A DNA stretch of 64,000 bases, taken from assembly GCA_001051155.2 (NCBI GenBank), contig JYIP02000003.1:124001-188000 (forward strand). The letters are read 5' to 3'. Numbering within the stretch: position 1 is the first letter of the stretch; every line of letters begins with the position of its first letter. This document shows positions 1-13,664 of the stretch, piece after piece. Made by a program: the position numbers and the translations under genes. The notes under the pieces were generated by a model. That model was not told the DNA's origin, ran no database searches, and worked only from the letters and a program-made list of their open reading frames with translations. Source of the stretch: Chrysoporthe austroafricana. Its lineage: Eukaryota; Ascomycota; Sordariomycetes; Diaporthales; Cryphonectriaceae.

Positions 1-1770
1 TTTAGCAATAGCTTTAAAGTTTAATAAGTTGCAAAAGAACGTAATAAATAGTTTTTCCTTTCCGATATAATTGCAAAAGTTAGTATAATTATAGATATTA
101 AGCTGCAAAATCTTAATTAGCCTATACGCTTGGATATAGAACTTGAAGCCTATTATGCGATTTTAGTATTGCAAAAACCGAGCAGCGCTAAAATAATCCT
201 TATTTTCGTTAGCCTATTTCTGAAAAATAGTATTAAAATCGTAATCCATATCGTCTTTAATAAAGACGATCTTAATGGCCTTGAAATCGTATTCGAAACG
301 GAAGATTTAATTTATAATAAAATATAAGCCCGACCGGTTGGATAAAACAGTAAAATCGAAATTGCGGAACTAAATAACGAACTCGTATATATATTTTCTT
401 ATAATGAAAAAAAAAGAAATACTGGATATAATTATCGTAAATTCCGATAATACCGAACTTAATATTATTATAAATAGCAAAGCCGTTAATAATATAAAAA
501 TAGTTAATGCCGAAATTACTTCTTTAAATAAAATTATAATATATATATTCTTTGGATATATAGAAAGCTAGCATACGGTAATATATTGCGATTTCGGCCT
601 TAATAGCTTTAGATTTAAGGTTATATTTGATAGATAAAGTAAGGATAGCGCGAAGCATAGCTTGCAAAGGCAAAGTGCTATTAATATTAGCTCGGGGAAC
701 TCTACTTAGTATAGCCAATAGGCTAGCTATATTCGGTAAGTTATTATCGGTCAGGTCGATAGTATTATTTATAATTCGATAGCGTTTGGCTAGCATTATA
801 AAATTTCGCTTTATTATAGCAAATAAGCTTAGATTAGCAATTAATATAATGGGTTCGGGAGCTTTAAGCTTGGCTAAAACTAGCTTAATATTCTTAGCTA
901 TTTTTTTCCAAATAGCAAGAGCTGTATTATAATTATATTCGTAAATTATAATAACTTCTGCCATATTGGCTATATAGCGTATAATATTTATTTCCTTTTT
1001 GGTAAAATTGCTGCAATTGCTTAAAGTTATTTATCTAATCTTATTTTTGATATATCGGCTATACTTATTTCGTAAGCGATCGTCTTTCGATATTATAATA
1101 GGAAATAAGACGTAACGAGCTATTAATAGAGTATATAAGGCAAGGATAGGATTACGAACGGTAAGTAAATTCGAAATAAATTCAGGCGATATTCCTTTAA
1201 TAGAATTATTTATTAGTCCGTTATCTATATTTTCGCTTGTAATAATATCCGTACTAATAAAGGTATTTAAATAAAACTTCTATCTTTTGTAAATAGAACT
1301 AGAATAATCAATCTATAATAGCATAAAGTATTATAAAATAAGCTCTTAAGCTTTTTTAATAATTAGCAGCCGACTAATATCGCTACTATTTAGCTCGGTA
1401 TTAGGGATATAAATATTATATTCGACCTTTCGGTTTATTATATTAATATAATCCTTACTGATTAGCGCTTAACGAAAGGCTATTGTATAAGCTTCCTGGC
1501 AGCAAAAGAAATCGCTTAAGTAGTTTTTCGTTACGTAAATATTATAGTAGAAACGGCTTTTGCTATTATACAAGTATATAGCCTACCGATATCCTTCTAG
1601 AGAAAAGCGGTCTTTAAGCAATGCTTTATAAACGTACTTAGCATATTATATAGTCTTGCTTTTTCGGCAAACTTTAAAAGGTTTTTCTTGGAATATAAAG
1701 TACGGTATTGCATAAAAATTAAGTATAATTAAATATACCGTTTCTTATTAATTTTAGTTTTATAGCAAGG
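1..1770 (-). pseudogene. A1 copy of the extra (post-integrase) reading frame
   Basis: This is the minus-strand homologue of the unrecognised 2-kb frame at 42225-44390 in A2. The best-preserved part is 524-964 (146 codons without a stop), which matches the A2 segment 43118-43471 almost residue for residue, including the shared motif LAKRYRIIN. The segment at 130-327 is the counterpart of A2 43661-43864. There, translation of the gag-pol sense strand gives a more protein-like frame than the antisense one, so the antisense open stretch is probably a shadow. Function unknown. It is broken by RIP-type stops and truncated by the window start. Confidence 0.6.
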
Positions 1771-2169
1771 CATTTATAGAAAGATATAACTTAATAATCG
1801 CGTAATATATTTTGGTTTTAGTAATATTAATAGCTTTATTAATACGATTTTTGCAAATTTATAGAAGTTTAATAGGGTAAAGCAAAATTAATAATAATAT
1901 TAGCTTAATATCTAAAAATAATATTCAAAAATATAATAAAGAGTAATAATAATAGGGCAATACAATTAGCTATAATGGATAAATAGGGATAATAATTATA
2001 AATGCGTTAATAAGAAAAGGAAAATAAAGTGAATTTACTAGCAATTTAAGAAATAATAGCCTTTTGCATTCGCTAGAAATTCACTTGCCTTATTTAACGG
2101 TCGCTTTTATTCCAATACGCGCTTATTGTATTGCAAGTTCTTTCAATTTTTTGGAATAGGTAAACTAGC

Positions 2170-5100
2170 TTATTCCAGTATATTTTCTATTCGTAAATCG
2201 CGCTTTGGCCTGCTTCGTTTTCGTAAAGCAATTACGATAATATTTCCCGGTTTAAAGATTTCTTCCGCTAATAGCCGCTTTCGCTTTATTCTTTCTTGCA
2301 ATTCGGCTATAGCTTTGCATTTCCGTTCGAAATTATATATTATTTCGTCCGTATTCAGGGCATTACAAGGCATTTATATATTATAATAACTAGAATAATT
2401 TATCCATTTTATTAAGTATTTAATTCTGCGCGGATTATATTTATACTTTCGCTTATAGCGGCTAATTATCCTTTCCAGCTTATAATATCGGTAATTTTCC
2501 CGGTATTTCTCGGTATCCGGATCCTTTAGCATATTTATTAGATCTTAATATATAAGGTTATATTTATAAGGGTTTATTTTAAAAAAGTTTGCAAGCTTTA
2601 ATTATATTACCGAAATTACTGAATAGATATTTATATAAAAAGTTAACTTTAACTTATATACTAAATTCCTTATTTTTTGAATAACTTAGAAAAGTCCTAT
2701 CTTTTATTATAAAAATTTCAGAAATAAGTTACTTGGCAATAAATACCTGTAACCCAAGCGAATATATATTTAATTATTTAATTCGAAAACTATTTGGCAA
2801 TAATGCTTATTATATTGCAATTTGGCTGCTATTTGCATTTCGGCAATGAAAAGTTAAGCTTCTTTCTGGAAGATTTCTTTTGCTAAAAATATTATATCTC
2901 TTATTTACTAGCCCGATAATAAATTGAATCCGAATAATATTTGGCTAGCTAAATATTTTATAATTCGGTTATACGTATTATTTAAATTAAATTATAATAC
3001 TGGTATTATTTCGGTTTATTCTGCATTAGGGTAAGCGATTATAAAATGCCGAATTGCTATTTCAATTATTCGGTTCTTTATTTCAGATTGCCTATCCGTT
3101 TGCGAATGCGAGGCGGTAAAGTAAGCAAGTTTCGTTCCGATAGCTTCCTATAAATATTTCCAGAATTCCGATAAGAATTTCGAATTTCTATCTGAAATAA
3201 TCTTTTTGAATATTCCTTAGCTAATAATATAAAGTATTTGTAAAATAAAGGTTATTTAGTTTGCTATAATATATATTGCATTATTTAATATAATAATTAT
3301 AATTTTAGAATATTTATTTATAATTATAAAAAATGCATTCAAGAATAGCATTTTAGCTAAAACTTATATAATATTTATAGATAATACTATTAGTAATTCT
3401 ATAATAAAGTCTATAATAATAGTATAAAATAAGATTAATAGAGATAATATAAGCTATATTTCTTTTAAAGATTATTATAAATTATTTTTATTTTCGTTAT
3501 AAGCTTAATATATCGATATATAATTGCGTATTTTAGCATAGCAATATTTGATAACGAATCGATTTATTAAGTCGTATTATATATAATTTATGCCGAAATA
3601 ATATTTTCTATTATAGGCTTCTTTAATAAAATCCAATATTATTTCATTCGGGATATATAATCGTTATTTTCCGTAATAATCTTTGAGAAATAATAAGCTA
3701 TTATAATTTAATATAAAAGGTAATCGGGCAACTTTATTTAAGTCTTTCAGTTATTCAATTATCTTGGACTATAAAGAGTATTTTTCGTATCTTTTCTTAA
3801 TACGCCTTTTCATTTCGCTATCTATAGATATTTTATTAAGAACTTGGATAAGTTCGTTTTTTTATATTTTATTTAGAATGCTCTTATCGTTAATAAGTTT
3901 CTGGGTAAACGGTAATCTTGATATAGCATTTGCAAGAATATTCGACTTTTCCGGTATATAATATGCTTTTAAATTGAATTAGTTTAAGTATTTCGAAATA
4001 AGAATTAATTATATATTTGCTTTAGTTTTATTTACTGTATTTATAAATAACGAATAAATAATGCTAATTATTATTATATAATCGGTAAAAATATAAACTA
4101 GCTTAGCTCGGTTCGATTTTATTATTATTCGCAATTTTCGTATTAGCTATACTAAATAAGCTATTTTAAGCTCTATAGGCCAGTACTTTCGTTCTATTTC
4201 GTTAATTATCTTATTCAAATAAAGAATTGATTATATAGCTATGCTTGCTATTAGCGATATTCCGTTCTATATATAATCGTTTGCTAATTGGAAAATAATA
4301 TTTAAAAACCTTATTTCCTTAAATATATCCAGCTAAATAAAGAGAGGTTTATTTGGGATATAATAAAACAAAGCATTTTTAGCTTTTAAAGCTATTTTGA
4401 GATCGTAAAAACTATTAATTTCGTTTAGTATTAAGTCGAAAATGGCTTGCGTAATATAGTTTCGTTATCCTATATTTAAAAGTAAATAGTTCGATTAACA
4501 AGCTTCGCTTAGTATTTTAGTTTTCTTTTTCTGAAATAAATTAATTCTATAATTATATTTAGGAATTAAGTAGTATAAGTATTTTATAAATCTAATAAAC
4601 TTTTCCAATTGCTAGAATGTTTTGGGGAATTCCAAATCGCAAATAGCTTATATCCAGTATTCCGTATTGGAAATTCCGAATCCGTTTACTTTGAATCCTA
4701 AGATCTGGACTAAAAGATATCCAAGAAACGACTTAAATCCAGCTAATAAAATATTTTTGCGTAAAAATAGCGAGAAAATAATTTATAAGTATTGCAAGTA
4801 GTTTTATTTTGTAATAAAATAAATAATAATATTATTTATAAAAGCAAAAGCAAATTTATAATATAATTGTAAAAGTTAATCTATAAAACGCTAAATATAA
4901 AATAATAAATTTCGAAATCTTATAAATAGAACTTTTATTCTTTTTTAATTGCGATAATTAATAACGGTAAATCGGTCTTTATAATCTGAATATATTAAGA
5001 ATTAATAGAAAAATTGCCATATATTTATTATTGTAATATATATTTTTCTTTTTAGCTATTTAATAATTTCCTGCTATAATAATAAGGAATAAGCGTTAGG

Positions 5101-8100
5101 GATTGAAATTTTATTTAAAACGTATAAATCAATTATTATATATCCTTTCTTCTAGCCATTTATATTCTTCCAAACTATAAAAATTAATAAACCGAATAGC
5201 ATTGCATTTATAATTTATTTAATTCGATTTTGCTAATATAACTTATCCAAAATTTCGTTAATTACCTTTTAATCTTCCTTACTTAAATAATATAGCTTTT
5301 ATCTTATTTTCTGATTCTGCTATTTTTCGACTAAATCGACTTTTATTTATTAATCGATTGGTATATTAATAGGATTTATATTTTTAAAAATTCCAGTATA
5401 TGCCCGTATTAATTCTATAATTTTATAGAGAAATTCCGGTAAATGCTTGCAAATATATATACCGAAATTAATTTCCGATTCTTTAATAGCTTTATCTTTT
5501 CGAATCCCTAATTTATTATTATTTTTGAGATAATCTCTTATTTTAAGAATTTTTATATCCGGGAATCGGTATTTTTCTAATTATTCTCTAATAATTTCCG
5601 TAATTTATTGGAAAATATACTTAATAAATAATAGTTAATCTGAATTCAGCTTTCTTAAAAGCTATAATCCGTTTTTAGTTCGTTAAAAAAAGTATTATAA
5701 CGCGATATAATAATAATTATTATAATTCGCTAGCAAAATTATATAATCCGTTTAGAATAATTCGATTATTTTTAGAAATTAATTTTTCTAAATCTTTAAA
5801 GGAGTTGTTATTTAGTTTATTATTAGGATTTCTTTAATTTAATAGCTTATTAAGCAATTTATTTACTTTTTCTATTTCGGCTTAAATAGAAAGATTACGT
5901 TTTTGGAATTCGCTTAATATTAATAGGAATTAGCTTATAAGATTTGAGCAGCATTACTATAATAATTGCAGCCTTTGCTTGCTAGGATCGTATTAGCATT
6001 CGGGCAAATATTTCCATTTTCGTTATAGCATTATTAAAATAACCAAATCGTATAAACGATTCTGAATTTAGAATATTCAGTTTGTAAAGAATATTATATT
6101 CTTATTTTAATAAAATGCTTGCTTTTAATCGATTTAATATTCAAGCTCTTATTCGAATACGAAATATAATTAAGTAGCCGTATTTATTGCTCTGGAAATA
6201 TAAATCGAAGTTAGCTTAATCTTTTGCTAGCAATTGGCTTACGTTTTTGAGCTTAGCCTTTACGTTCCAATCTATTTTCGCTTTAGAGAACTGCATTAGC
6301 AATTCTTTAGCGATAATATAACGACTAGCGCTTATATCGATATAAACTTTTATATCTAGCCTATTCGAATATACTTTAGCTATAGCTCTTGCATACGTAT
6401 AGCTGCTGCTATAATAAGGCTTGACTATAAGTATAGGAATATTATATCCTAAGATTTTTCCTTTCTATATATCGATTTTGGGAAAATTCTATAGCTGACT
6501 GGATAGTTATATAAGGTATTTGATATAGAATATGCTTTTATTTACTGATAGTTTTACTTTTTCGGCTCGAAAAATCCAGATATCGTTTTCGATTATTACG
6601 TTTTCCTTATTAGCTTATTTTTCCAATTCGTTTTCTTGCCTTTATAGATTTTCGCTATTTTCGGTCTTTTTATCTTATTTATCGCTATTTGCTATAAACA
6701 GATTATTATTTACAGAGAAATAGCTTTCTCGACCCAGCTTATCTTCTTTATCTGAATTATATTGCAATTCTTTATTATCGATATTGAAATTTGCTAGGGT
6801 TAATTGGACAAAATATCCTTTAATATCTTTTCGTACGAATCGATAGTAAAAGCGCGGTTGGAAATTTCGGTTTTTTGAAATTAAATTTTTGCCATTATCC
6901 ATAATATTAATTAATATCTTCTTAATTATATTAGAGATATTTTGTTATTTAGCTATCCGTTCTTATAATTAGTTCCGAATATTTATTAGCTTTCATTATT
7001 ATTTTAATAAAAGCTTTCGGAATTCGTATTCCGGGATATATTTAGTGCTTTTGAATAGATTTAGCTAATTAAATATCCTTATCGAGCAGAATAAATATTC
7101 AGGTTTCTGAAATCTGAATTTTCTAAAGTATTCTGAAAATATATTAGCTAGGAAATAAATGTTAATATTGGGAAGATTAGCAGCCGATTGTATAATTTTC
7201 CGTACCGATTATGCAAGTTTACGAAATAACCTTATTATGCAATCTGATTCGAAAATATACTATATCTCTTATTTCGCTTTAAAACGTTTTTTGAAATCTT
7301 TCGTATTTTTATTTCGACTAAGTCTATCGAAATATCTAGCTATTAATTCTTTATCGATCCAATCCTAAATATTCCTAGCTAAATACGAATTTGGGTATTC
7401 GGCTAGCTTAATAAATTAATAAACGTAATGAGTAAATTCCAGAATATTGCGGTTATTTCGTATATTTTTTCTGGAATATTATTGGGCATTTAGTAAATCC
7501 TTTACGGTTTTCCGCAATATAAAGAAATCTCTTCTTAATTATTTCTTTTACTGATTCCAATTATACTTATATAAAGTAAGATCTTTACGCTTTTAAGAAA
7601 ATAATATAAAATAGAATTAAATATATACTATTCTAATTAAGCAAGCGAATAAATAGAAATTGAAATATTTAATGCATTTTATATTTCTAGCTATATATAT
7701 TTTATATTAGTCTATAAAAGCTTGAAAATCCTTCTAAATAGTAATTTTGCTATTTGTAATAAATATAATTATTAAATTAACGTAATTATTCTAATTCTTA
7801 TAAAGTCGGAATTGCTTTATAATTATATTTTTAAATTCCCTATTAATACTAACGGGCAATACTATAAATTCAAATAAATCAAGTCGATATATTCGGGGAT
7901 TTTTAAATTGTTTATAACTGAATAATAAGTTTTAAGAACTATTATTCTTATTATTGCTAGAATCCGATAAATCCGGTAATCCGTCTAGCTTACTAACTAA
8001 TTCTTCTTGAAAATTAAAATCAATTTCAATATTTAATTCGAAACCCGAAAATAATCTTTAATCTAATTGATTTCCTGCCCTTAATATAAATATTTGCTAG

Positions 8101-9260
8101 ATATATTTCTTAATATTAGAAAATGCTAGTTTAATAAAGCAATATCCGTTATTAGCGTAATATTTTATAGCCGAAATAGAAAAAGGTTTCTTAATAAGTT
8201 CCGATTGAAACGCTTGCATATTGAAAGCTTATTGCAATCGGAATATTTTCTTGAACTTAATGCGTATTACTTTTTCCGAAATAAAGCCGTTTTAATAAAT
8301 TGCTTTCATTTCGGGTTATTGCAAAAACTGGTTTAATAGGCTAATAATTGGGAAAAAAAGAATCGGGTATTTTTAAAAAATAGTAATAAAATTATCCGAT
8401 CCTTCTTTATTTAGTCTTTTTTCTTTATAATCTTTTTCTTTAAAAAGCTATAAATAATTTAATAAACCCGATTGAAGTATTAGCATATTTTCTGCTATAA
8501 AGTTTATAAAGTTAGCTGGGATAATTGCAATAAAATTTTATTTAGAAGCATTCTAACTTTAAATTCTTATTAAGAAAAAAGAAATACGCTTATTTTTTGG
8601 AATTAATTATTTTCTTTTGCTTTTATTTATTTTTCTTACTATAGCTAAAGAATTCCCGAATTTATTAGTAAATCTAGAATTTAAATTTTCGGTCGAATAT
8701 TATAATAAATAAATATATTTAATTCCGCTATTAGTATTAATATATTCAAGCATATAATGCTTTCGATTTTCGATAAACTATTGCTAAGCTAATTTTTTTA
8801 ATAGATTTTCCGGGTTATTAAATCGAAAAGTATTTTCGTTTTCGTTTATTTCTATAAGCATTTATTATTATTCTTTTTCCGTTATCGCCTTAGCAAGTTA
8901 TCGAAATTTGCGATATTTAAAGAAATCTTTTCAGAATGTATTATTCTTTTCTATTTATTAAAATAGATTTTTATCGAAATTCGATTTTCTTCCCTCTTGA
9001 ATTCACTGCTTAAGCAATAAAAGCTATCCTTACTTGACTACTTATGCTTTTGTTTTCTGCAAAAGTATATTGGCTTCTCTGAAATTCTGCTTTGCTTTTT
9101 CGTATCGATCGGCCAAAAGTTTTCAATTAATAAAAATGCATACGATTTTGAAAAAGATCTTAATATCCGGTATAATCCAATCCTTCCTTTCAAAATCGTT
9201 CAAAGCTTATATAAACTTATATATTTGAATAAAATGCTTGATCTCGATATAATCGATAGG
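2170..9260 (-). pseudogene. A1 gag-pol (degraded)
   Basis: Minus-strand gag-pol of family A, in the same order as A2. Gag fragments lie at about 6600-9250; the stretch opposite 9034-9228 matches the A2 gag start region. The protease active site reads D-I-S-A-S at about 6325-6338 against D-I-S-V-S in A2, consistent with an ancestral DTGAS or DxGAS after C-to-T/G-to-A mutation. Reverse transcriptase falls at about 4400-5300 and integrase at about 2500-3750. The polyprotein tail is 2170-2373, which shares NALN-DEII and the charged stretch RKRLLAEE with A2. Dozens of in-frame stops make it non-coding today. Limits are estimated by mirroring from A2. Confidence 0.8.
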
Positions 9261-9334
9261 CCGCAATAATAAAATATTATTGCCAGTAATTGCTATAGTA
9301 AATTAGCGATAAATTATCGATAAATAATTATAAT

Positions 9335-9495
9335 ATCTCTTATAAGAATGCTATTTTTATAAAAGCCGATATCTTATAAAATTGATATTCTTATAAGAAC
9401 CGATACTTTATAAAGCCAATACTTTTATAAAAGCCGTTATTCTATAAAACCGATATTCTTATAAGAGCCGTTATTCTATAAAGCCGATAATCGAA
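9335..9495 (-). repeat. Minisatellite leader of A1
   Basis: Just inside the 5' LTR are about nine degenerate copies of a 16-18-bp unit. Each contains a small palindromic core of the type CTTATAAG or TTTATAAA followed by a GCCGATAT-like spacer. The same array is present at the same place in A2 (34505-34665), so it belongs to the element. It lies where the packaging leader or 5' untranslated region would be. Confidence 0.8.
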
Positions 9496-9537
9496 ACCCG
9501 ATTATATAGCAAAAGCGTGCAAAGCGTAGCTATTAAT

Positions 9538-9745
9538 TGATAATAAACGTACTAAAATATATTATAAAGCATGCTTTTCTTAAGAAAGTAAATTATGCTA
9601 AAAGCTTATTAAAGTATTATATAGGCTTCCCGGTAAGAGTATAGCATTTACTTAATGAATTCATTGCGTATTTATTAAGGGATTTACTATAGATTTACCA
9701 GGCAAATCCATTATAAATTCATTACGTTTATAGGTTTTGCTATTA
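9538..9745 (-). repeat. 5' LTR of A1 (208 bp)
   Basis: Exactly 208 bp, the same length as both LTRs of A2. Read on the minus strand it starts TAATAGCAAAACC and ends TACGTTTATTATCA. The terminal CA is intact here but is TA in both A2 LTRs, while the start is TA in A1 and still TG in the A2 5' LTR, so the family LTR is the canonical 5'-TG...CA-3'. Confidence 0.93.
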
Positions 9746-12700
9746 TTTTTCGTACGGATGCCTTTTTACTTGCTGCAGCTATTATATTATGCATAGTTTA
9801 AAAGTATTATTTTTAAATTCGAAATTCGCTTTTCTATTAATTAAGCAAGAAAATAGCGAAAAGGGCATTTATAGCGTTTGTATTTGGCTTAAAGGCTATT
9901 ACGAACGAGCTTTAAGTATTGCGAGCTTTATTTATCGGATTTCTAATTCTGCTCAAATATCGAATAAGTTCTATTTTATAGATTTCCGCAGCTTTGCGAT
10001 AATACTTTATTTATAATATCTGGAATTCGTACCTTTATATTTCAAGTTAAACTTTGGCTTAAACGGCAGATATATTTATAGCCAGTTCAATTTATTTTTC
10101 GCTCGTAAATATCTGTCGAAATATCGAATTATTTATTTTACTCTTTGCGCTTTGAAAACCTTTTTGAGTATACGGTTCCGGAATATATTCTTTCCGTATA
10201 TGCGGTTCCGGAATATATTCTGGGATCGGGATCCTTTGCGTTTAATTTCCTGAGCTTTTTCCCTAAAAAAAAATCGCTTTATAAGGGCATTCCATTTTCA
10301 GCTTTAAATATTTTTATTCCCGAATTCCGACCCAGAATGCTTTCTGTAATAAGATTGGAATAGTCGCTGCCCCCGTTTCTAATAAGCTAATTAATACTTT
10401 AATTTTCCGAATTAATATCGCTTTTAAAAAATATATCCTTAAAAGCCTTTACGATAATTATATTTAGAATTTCTTCTAATTCAATAATTTCTGGGAAGAT
10501 TTTCTCGATTTAAATAACGGATAAAGCATCCGCTATTTTCTCTTTTTGAAAATTATAAAACTAGTTCTTATTAAATTAAATATTGCATATAGTTTTGATT
10601 CTATTAAATGCGAAAATCTAAATACAATATAAGTTTATAGCTATATAGCTAATAAGATAACCTATATATATTTTGAAGCCCGTTTTTATATCGCGTTTGC
10701 TAAAGCTTAATTCGCGTTCTTTTTGCAATATATATATTCAGTATTTATATATATAAATGTTAGCCCAATTTAATTTCAAATCCGATATAATTAATTTAAC
10801 TATTTCAAGTTTATATTAACGGAAATATTATTTGAATTAGCTATTTAGCATTATATCTAGCATTTTTATTCGTTTTCTTAAAGAAAGCGAAATATTAATT
10901 AGCCAAATTGCTGCTTTAATATATTCCGGCTATAGATTTTCGAATAAATAAGTTAATAAGCGAAAAGCTAGCACGCGTTTAATGCATTCTCTTCCGGCCC
11001 GTTTAGCGTTTCCGTTTAGCTCTTTTATATATAAAAGAGCAATTTCAAAGTTAATTGCTTGCTTTGCGCACTATTAAATATATATCGTATTTAAATCTAT
11101 TCGAATAATAGCTGCTTTTATATCTTATTTAATTTTGCAAATATAGACTTTATATTGCTTTTATATTTAAATTTCAAAACTAGTAAATATAGTAAATACT
11201 ATTAATTACGCTTTATCGTTTAATATATAAATAAATAGTTTCTTAAAATATTTATCCTTAATTATAAAAGTATATTTTAATTTATTCTATATTTCGTAAA
11301 ATGTAAATAAGTCTTAGCAAATGCGCTAAAAAGGGCGAAAGTTAGTATTTTCAAACTTTACGTATTTAATAACTTTTATAATAAAAGCTTAAGCGCAATA
11401 TTTATATTAAATGTATTTCGTATTATTAATCTCTATACTTTATATAATTCGAATGAATTATTTTAAAGTATTAATACTTAAATATCCCGACTTTAAATGC
11501 TAAAAGTGCTTTGAATTGCTTTTTAGCAATACTTTATCTATAGATAAACGAAATAGCTTTTTATAATTGCTCGATTTCTAAAATAGCAATGCAAAGATTC
11601 TTATATTACTCGAAAGGATTTATATCGGGAATATAATATAGAAAGAACTAATAAAAAGAATATATTTAAAGAAAACTAAGTTGAACTGCTTTTGCAGCTT
11701 AGCTATTATAGAGTTTCGTTTAAGTAATCCGAAATGCAATATATAATCCAAACCGCAATATCAAATTTGCTTTTCGAATAGCCGAGCTTCCAAAATAATA
11801 TTAATATGAAATCCTTTTACTATTGCAACTTGAAATAGGATAAGGTTTTCTGTATTCGGTTTGCCTTTTCTATTCAAAGTACTTTTAAAGCGGCAAGTAT
11901 TATACTTTTTAATTAAAAGCGTAAAAATGCTAGTATCGATAGTTTTTCTGTTATATATAGCTTTAAAAAATTTAAGCTCGAGAAGGCTAATTCTATTAAT
12001 AAAGTATATAGCGCTGCAATTGTCCAAAATAATATTTCGCGAAAGAAAATAAAAAGCTTAAAATAATATAAAATAAATTCTATTATTTATTAGCAATTAT
12101 AAAAGAAAATCAAGGTCGATAAAAATATTTAACGAAATAAATAATATAAAGCATAAATTAGCCTTTTTAATAATAGCTATTAAGCTTAACAATTAATAAT
12201 ATTAAGATAAAAATCTTTAATATTTTGGTTAATATTTTAGCTAATATTATTTTCAGTTAGTATATATTTCTAATTATATAATAATTAACTGAGCTTTATA
12301 AGCTTTTTTGCTAGCGCTAAATATTTCTTTTTACTTAATTTCTATAAAGCTATTTTTCATTTTATTTTAAAAACAAATTTAAATTGTTTTTCGGGTTTCT
12401 TTTTTTATATGCAAATAAATTTCAATTTTCGGCAAATTTAAAGAGTTTAAGCATATATATAAATTTCAGTTTTGCAAAAGCATTTGAAAGAAGCTTTCTG
12501 AATTAAACCGGGATTAATATTAGCGGGTTAATGCTTTTCGTTATTAATAAATTTGAATTCTAAACTTTTAAGAATTGCAAAAATATTTAAAGCTTTAAAT
12601 TTTTTAGAATTATATTAATAATAAAAGAATGTTATATAAGCTTTTAATAGCTTTTTAAGCATTATTAACTAATTTCTAAGCTAATTAATTAGAATTAAAT

Positions 12701-13048
12701 TTTGCTATTTTTTTCTAATTTACTTTAATACAAAATATATTAAAATTATTTTAAAAAAATTATTTGCCTTTTAAAAGCTTTTAATTTCTAATAAGCTATA
12801 TATTTAAACTTATTGAAAATAAATATAGAATATACGATATTAAGCTAGTAAATTTATATTTGAATATATAACCTTTTCGAAATAATTTTTGTATTAATTC
12901 CGAATAATATTTTTAATATTTGAATCTGAAAGGCAAAAATCTTTCTTAATATTCCGGATTAGCAGCTAAATATTCTAGCCTTTCGTTTCTTTAAAAGATT
13001 AAACGTACGGGTTAAGAATAAAGCTTAAAATTATTTTTTGAACTTAAA
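9746..13048 (-). mobile_element. Ty1/Copia retrotransposon remnant
   Basis: The fragment lies between A1 and element R and is coded on the minus strand. Protease-like and integrase-like protein similarity is recognisable (see the 10880-12040 entry). No LTR is visible in this piece: its reverse transcriptase half should lie left of A1, outside the window, and its 5' end should resume to the right of R at 60267, because R generated a TTAAG/TTAAA duplication at 13044-13048 and 60267-60271. The leftmost kilobase (9746-10880) is minus-strand protein-like but too decayed to assign; it is probably the integrase C-terminal linker. The part 12040-13048 would be gag, but I could not recognise it. Confidence 0.75.
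10880..12040 (-). pseudogene. Copia pol fragment: protease, GAG-pre-integrase and integrase core
   Basis: The open stretch 11761-12027 reads like the Copia aspartic-protease segment: a D-x-x-S-A-I start, then LNRKGKPNTENLIL and GFHINII. These resemble the wall-to-flap portion of fungal Copia proteases with the catalytic DSG motif altered. Downstream (11500-11760) the frame continues with the L-x-Y-I-L-H-F-G type pre-integrase segment. At about 10900-11400 come integrase landmarks: RPF.RICWDLF-like, the KIKQD-like second aspartate region, and ELNGNAKRAGRE, the Copia E-x-NG-x-AER-x-x-R motif. Many stops; non-functional. The assignment rests on remembered family motifs, not a search. Confidence 0.75.
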
Positions 13049-13485
13049 TATTATAAACGCTATAATAATCCTAAAATAAATTGTAAAATTAAAGGGTTTA
13101 TATTAGCAAAAGCAATACCAAATATAGCTTTGAATATTAAAAACGTATTTAACAAATATTTATAATATTTATAAGCTTATACAGCTATTATTTGAAAGTA
13201 TTATAAAATTTAAATAATATTTAAATTTATAACTGAAAAGCTATAATAATTTATATAGTAAGTATCCTGTTTTTATATATTTAGCTTTTCAGTTAGGACC
13301 GTTAAAACTATTATCGATAATATCGGTTTATATTAAACTGCTAAAACCGATAGCAATTCTATTAATCCAACCTTTAACCTTAAATTGCATAATCTTTGCA
13401 AGTTGGCAAAGCTATTTAGCAAGTTATTCCGTTAGTCCCCTTTATGCCTTACGCTTTTTTCCGGCCCTTTTATCGGGTTATAATA
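13049..13485 (-). repeat. 3' LTR of R (437 bp)
   Basis: It starts TATTATAAACGC (TGTTAT... with TG mutated to TA) and ends GGGTTATAATA. It is far more AT-mutated than its twin at 59830-60266, although the two were identical at insertion. Confidence 0.93.
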
Positions 13486-13664
13486 TTATTCCCGTCCTAT
13501 CGGTTATCGTTTTCGATAATTTCTTCTATAAAGCTTCTTGTTAATACTTGCTTATCGATATTCCTTTCCTAATCAGGATATTTTGCAGAGTCGAAAAGCG
13601 CTTTTACAAGAAAATAGACTAAAGCAATACTCTTTGGCTTACGGTTTTCTCTTGCTATTCCGAA

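Larger units (their letters stand above)
1..9745 (-). mobile_element. Gypsy-type LTR retrotransposon A1 (10.6-kb family), cut by window start
   Basis: This is the reverse-oriented counterpart of A2 (34251-44878): short open stretches at 130-327, 524-964, 2170-2373, 7159-7368 and 9034-9228 each have a clear relative at the mirrored place in A2 (coordinates sum to about 43995). Its 5' LTR is 9538-9745. Reading right to left come the minisatellite leader, gag, protease, reverse transcriptase, integrase, chromodomain and an extra reading frame. The 3' LTR and roughly the last 0.7 kb lie outside the window, so the TSD cannot be checked; the base run after the LTR is TTTTT (9746-9750). Stops and C-to-T/G-to-A changes are everywhere, so the copy is dead. 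The Copia remnant begins immediately to its right. Confidence 0.93.

Noticed and set aside
130..327. Plus-strand 65-codon open frame, with a mirror at 43661-43864
   Set aside because: It is antisense to the more protein-like sense frame of the family A extra gene; its conservation simply reflects the two A copies.
9335..9495. CRISPR-like array
   Set aside because: Units are 16-18 bp, degenerate and contiguous without spacers, in a eukaryotic retrotransposon leader; it is a minisatellite.
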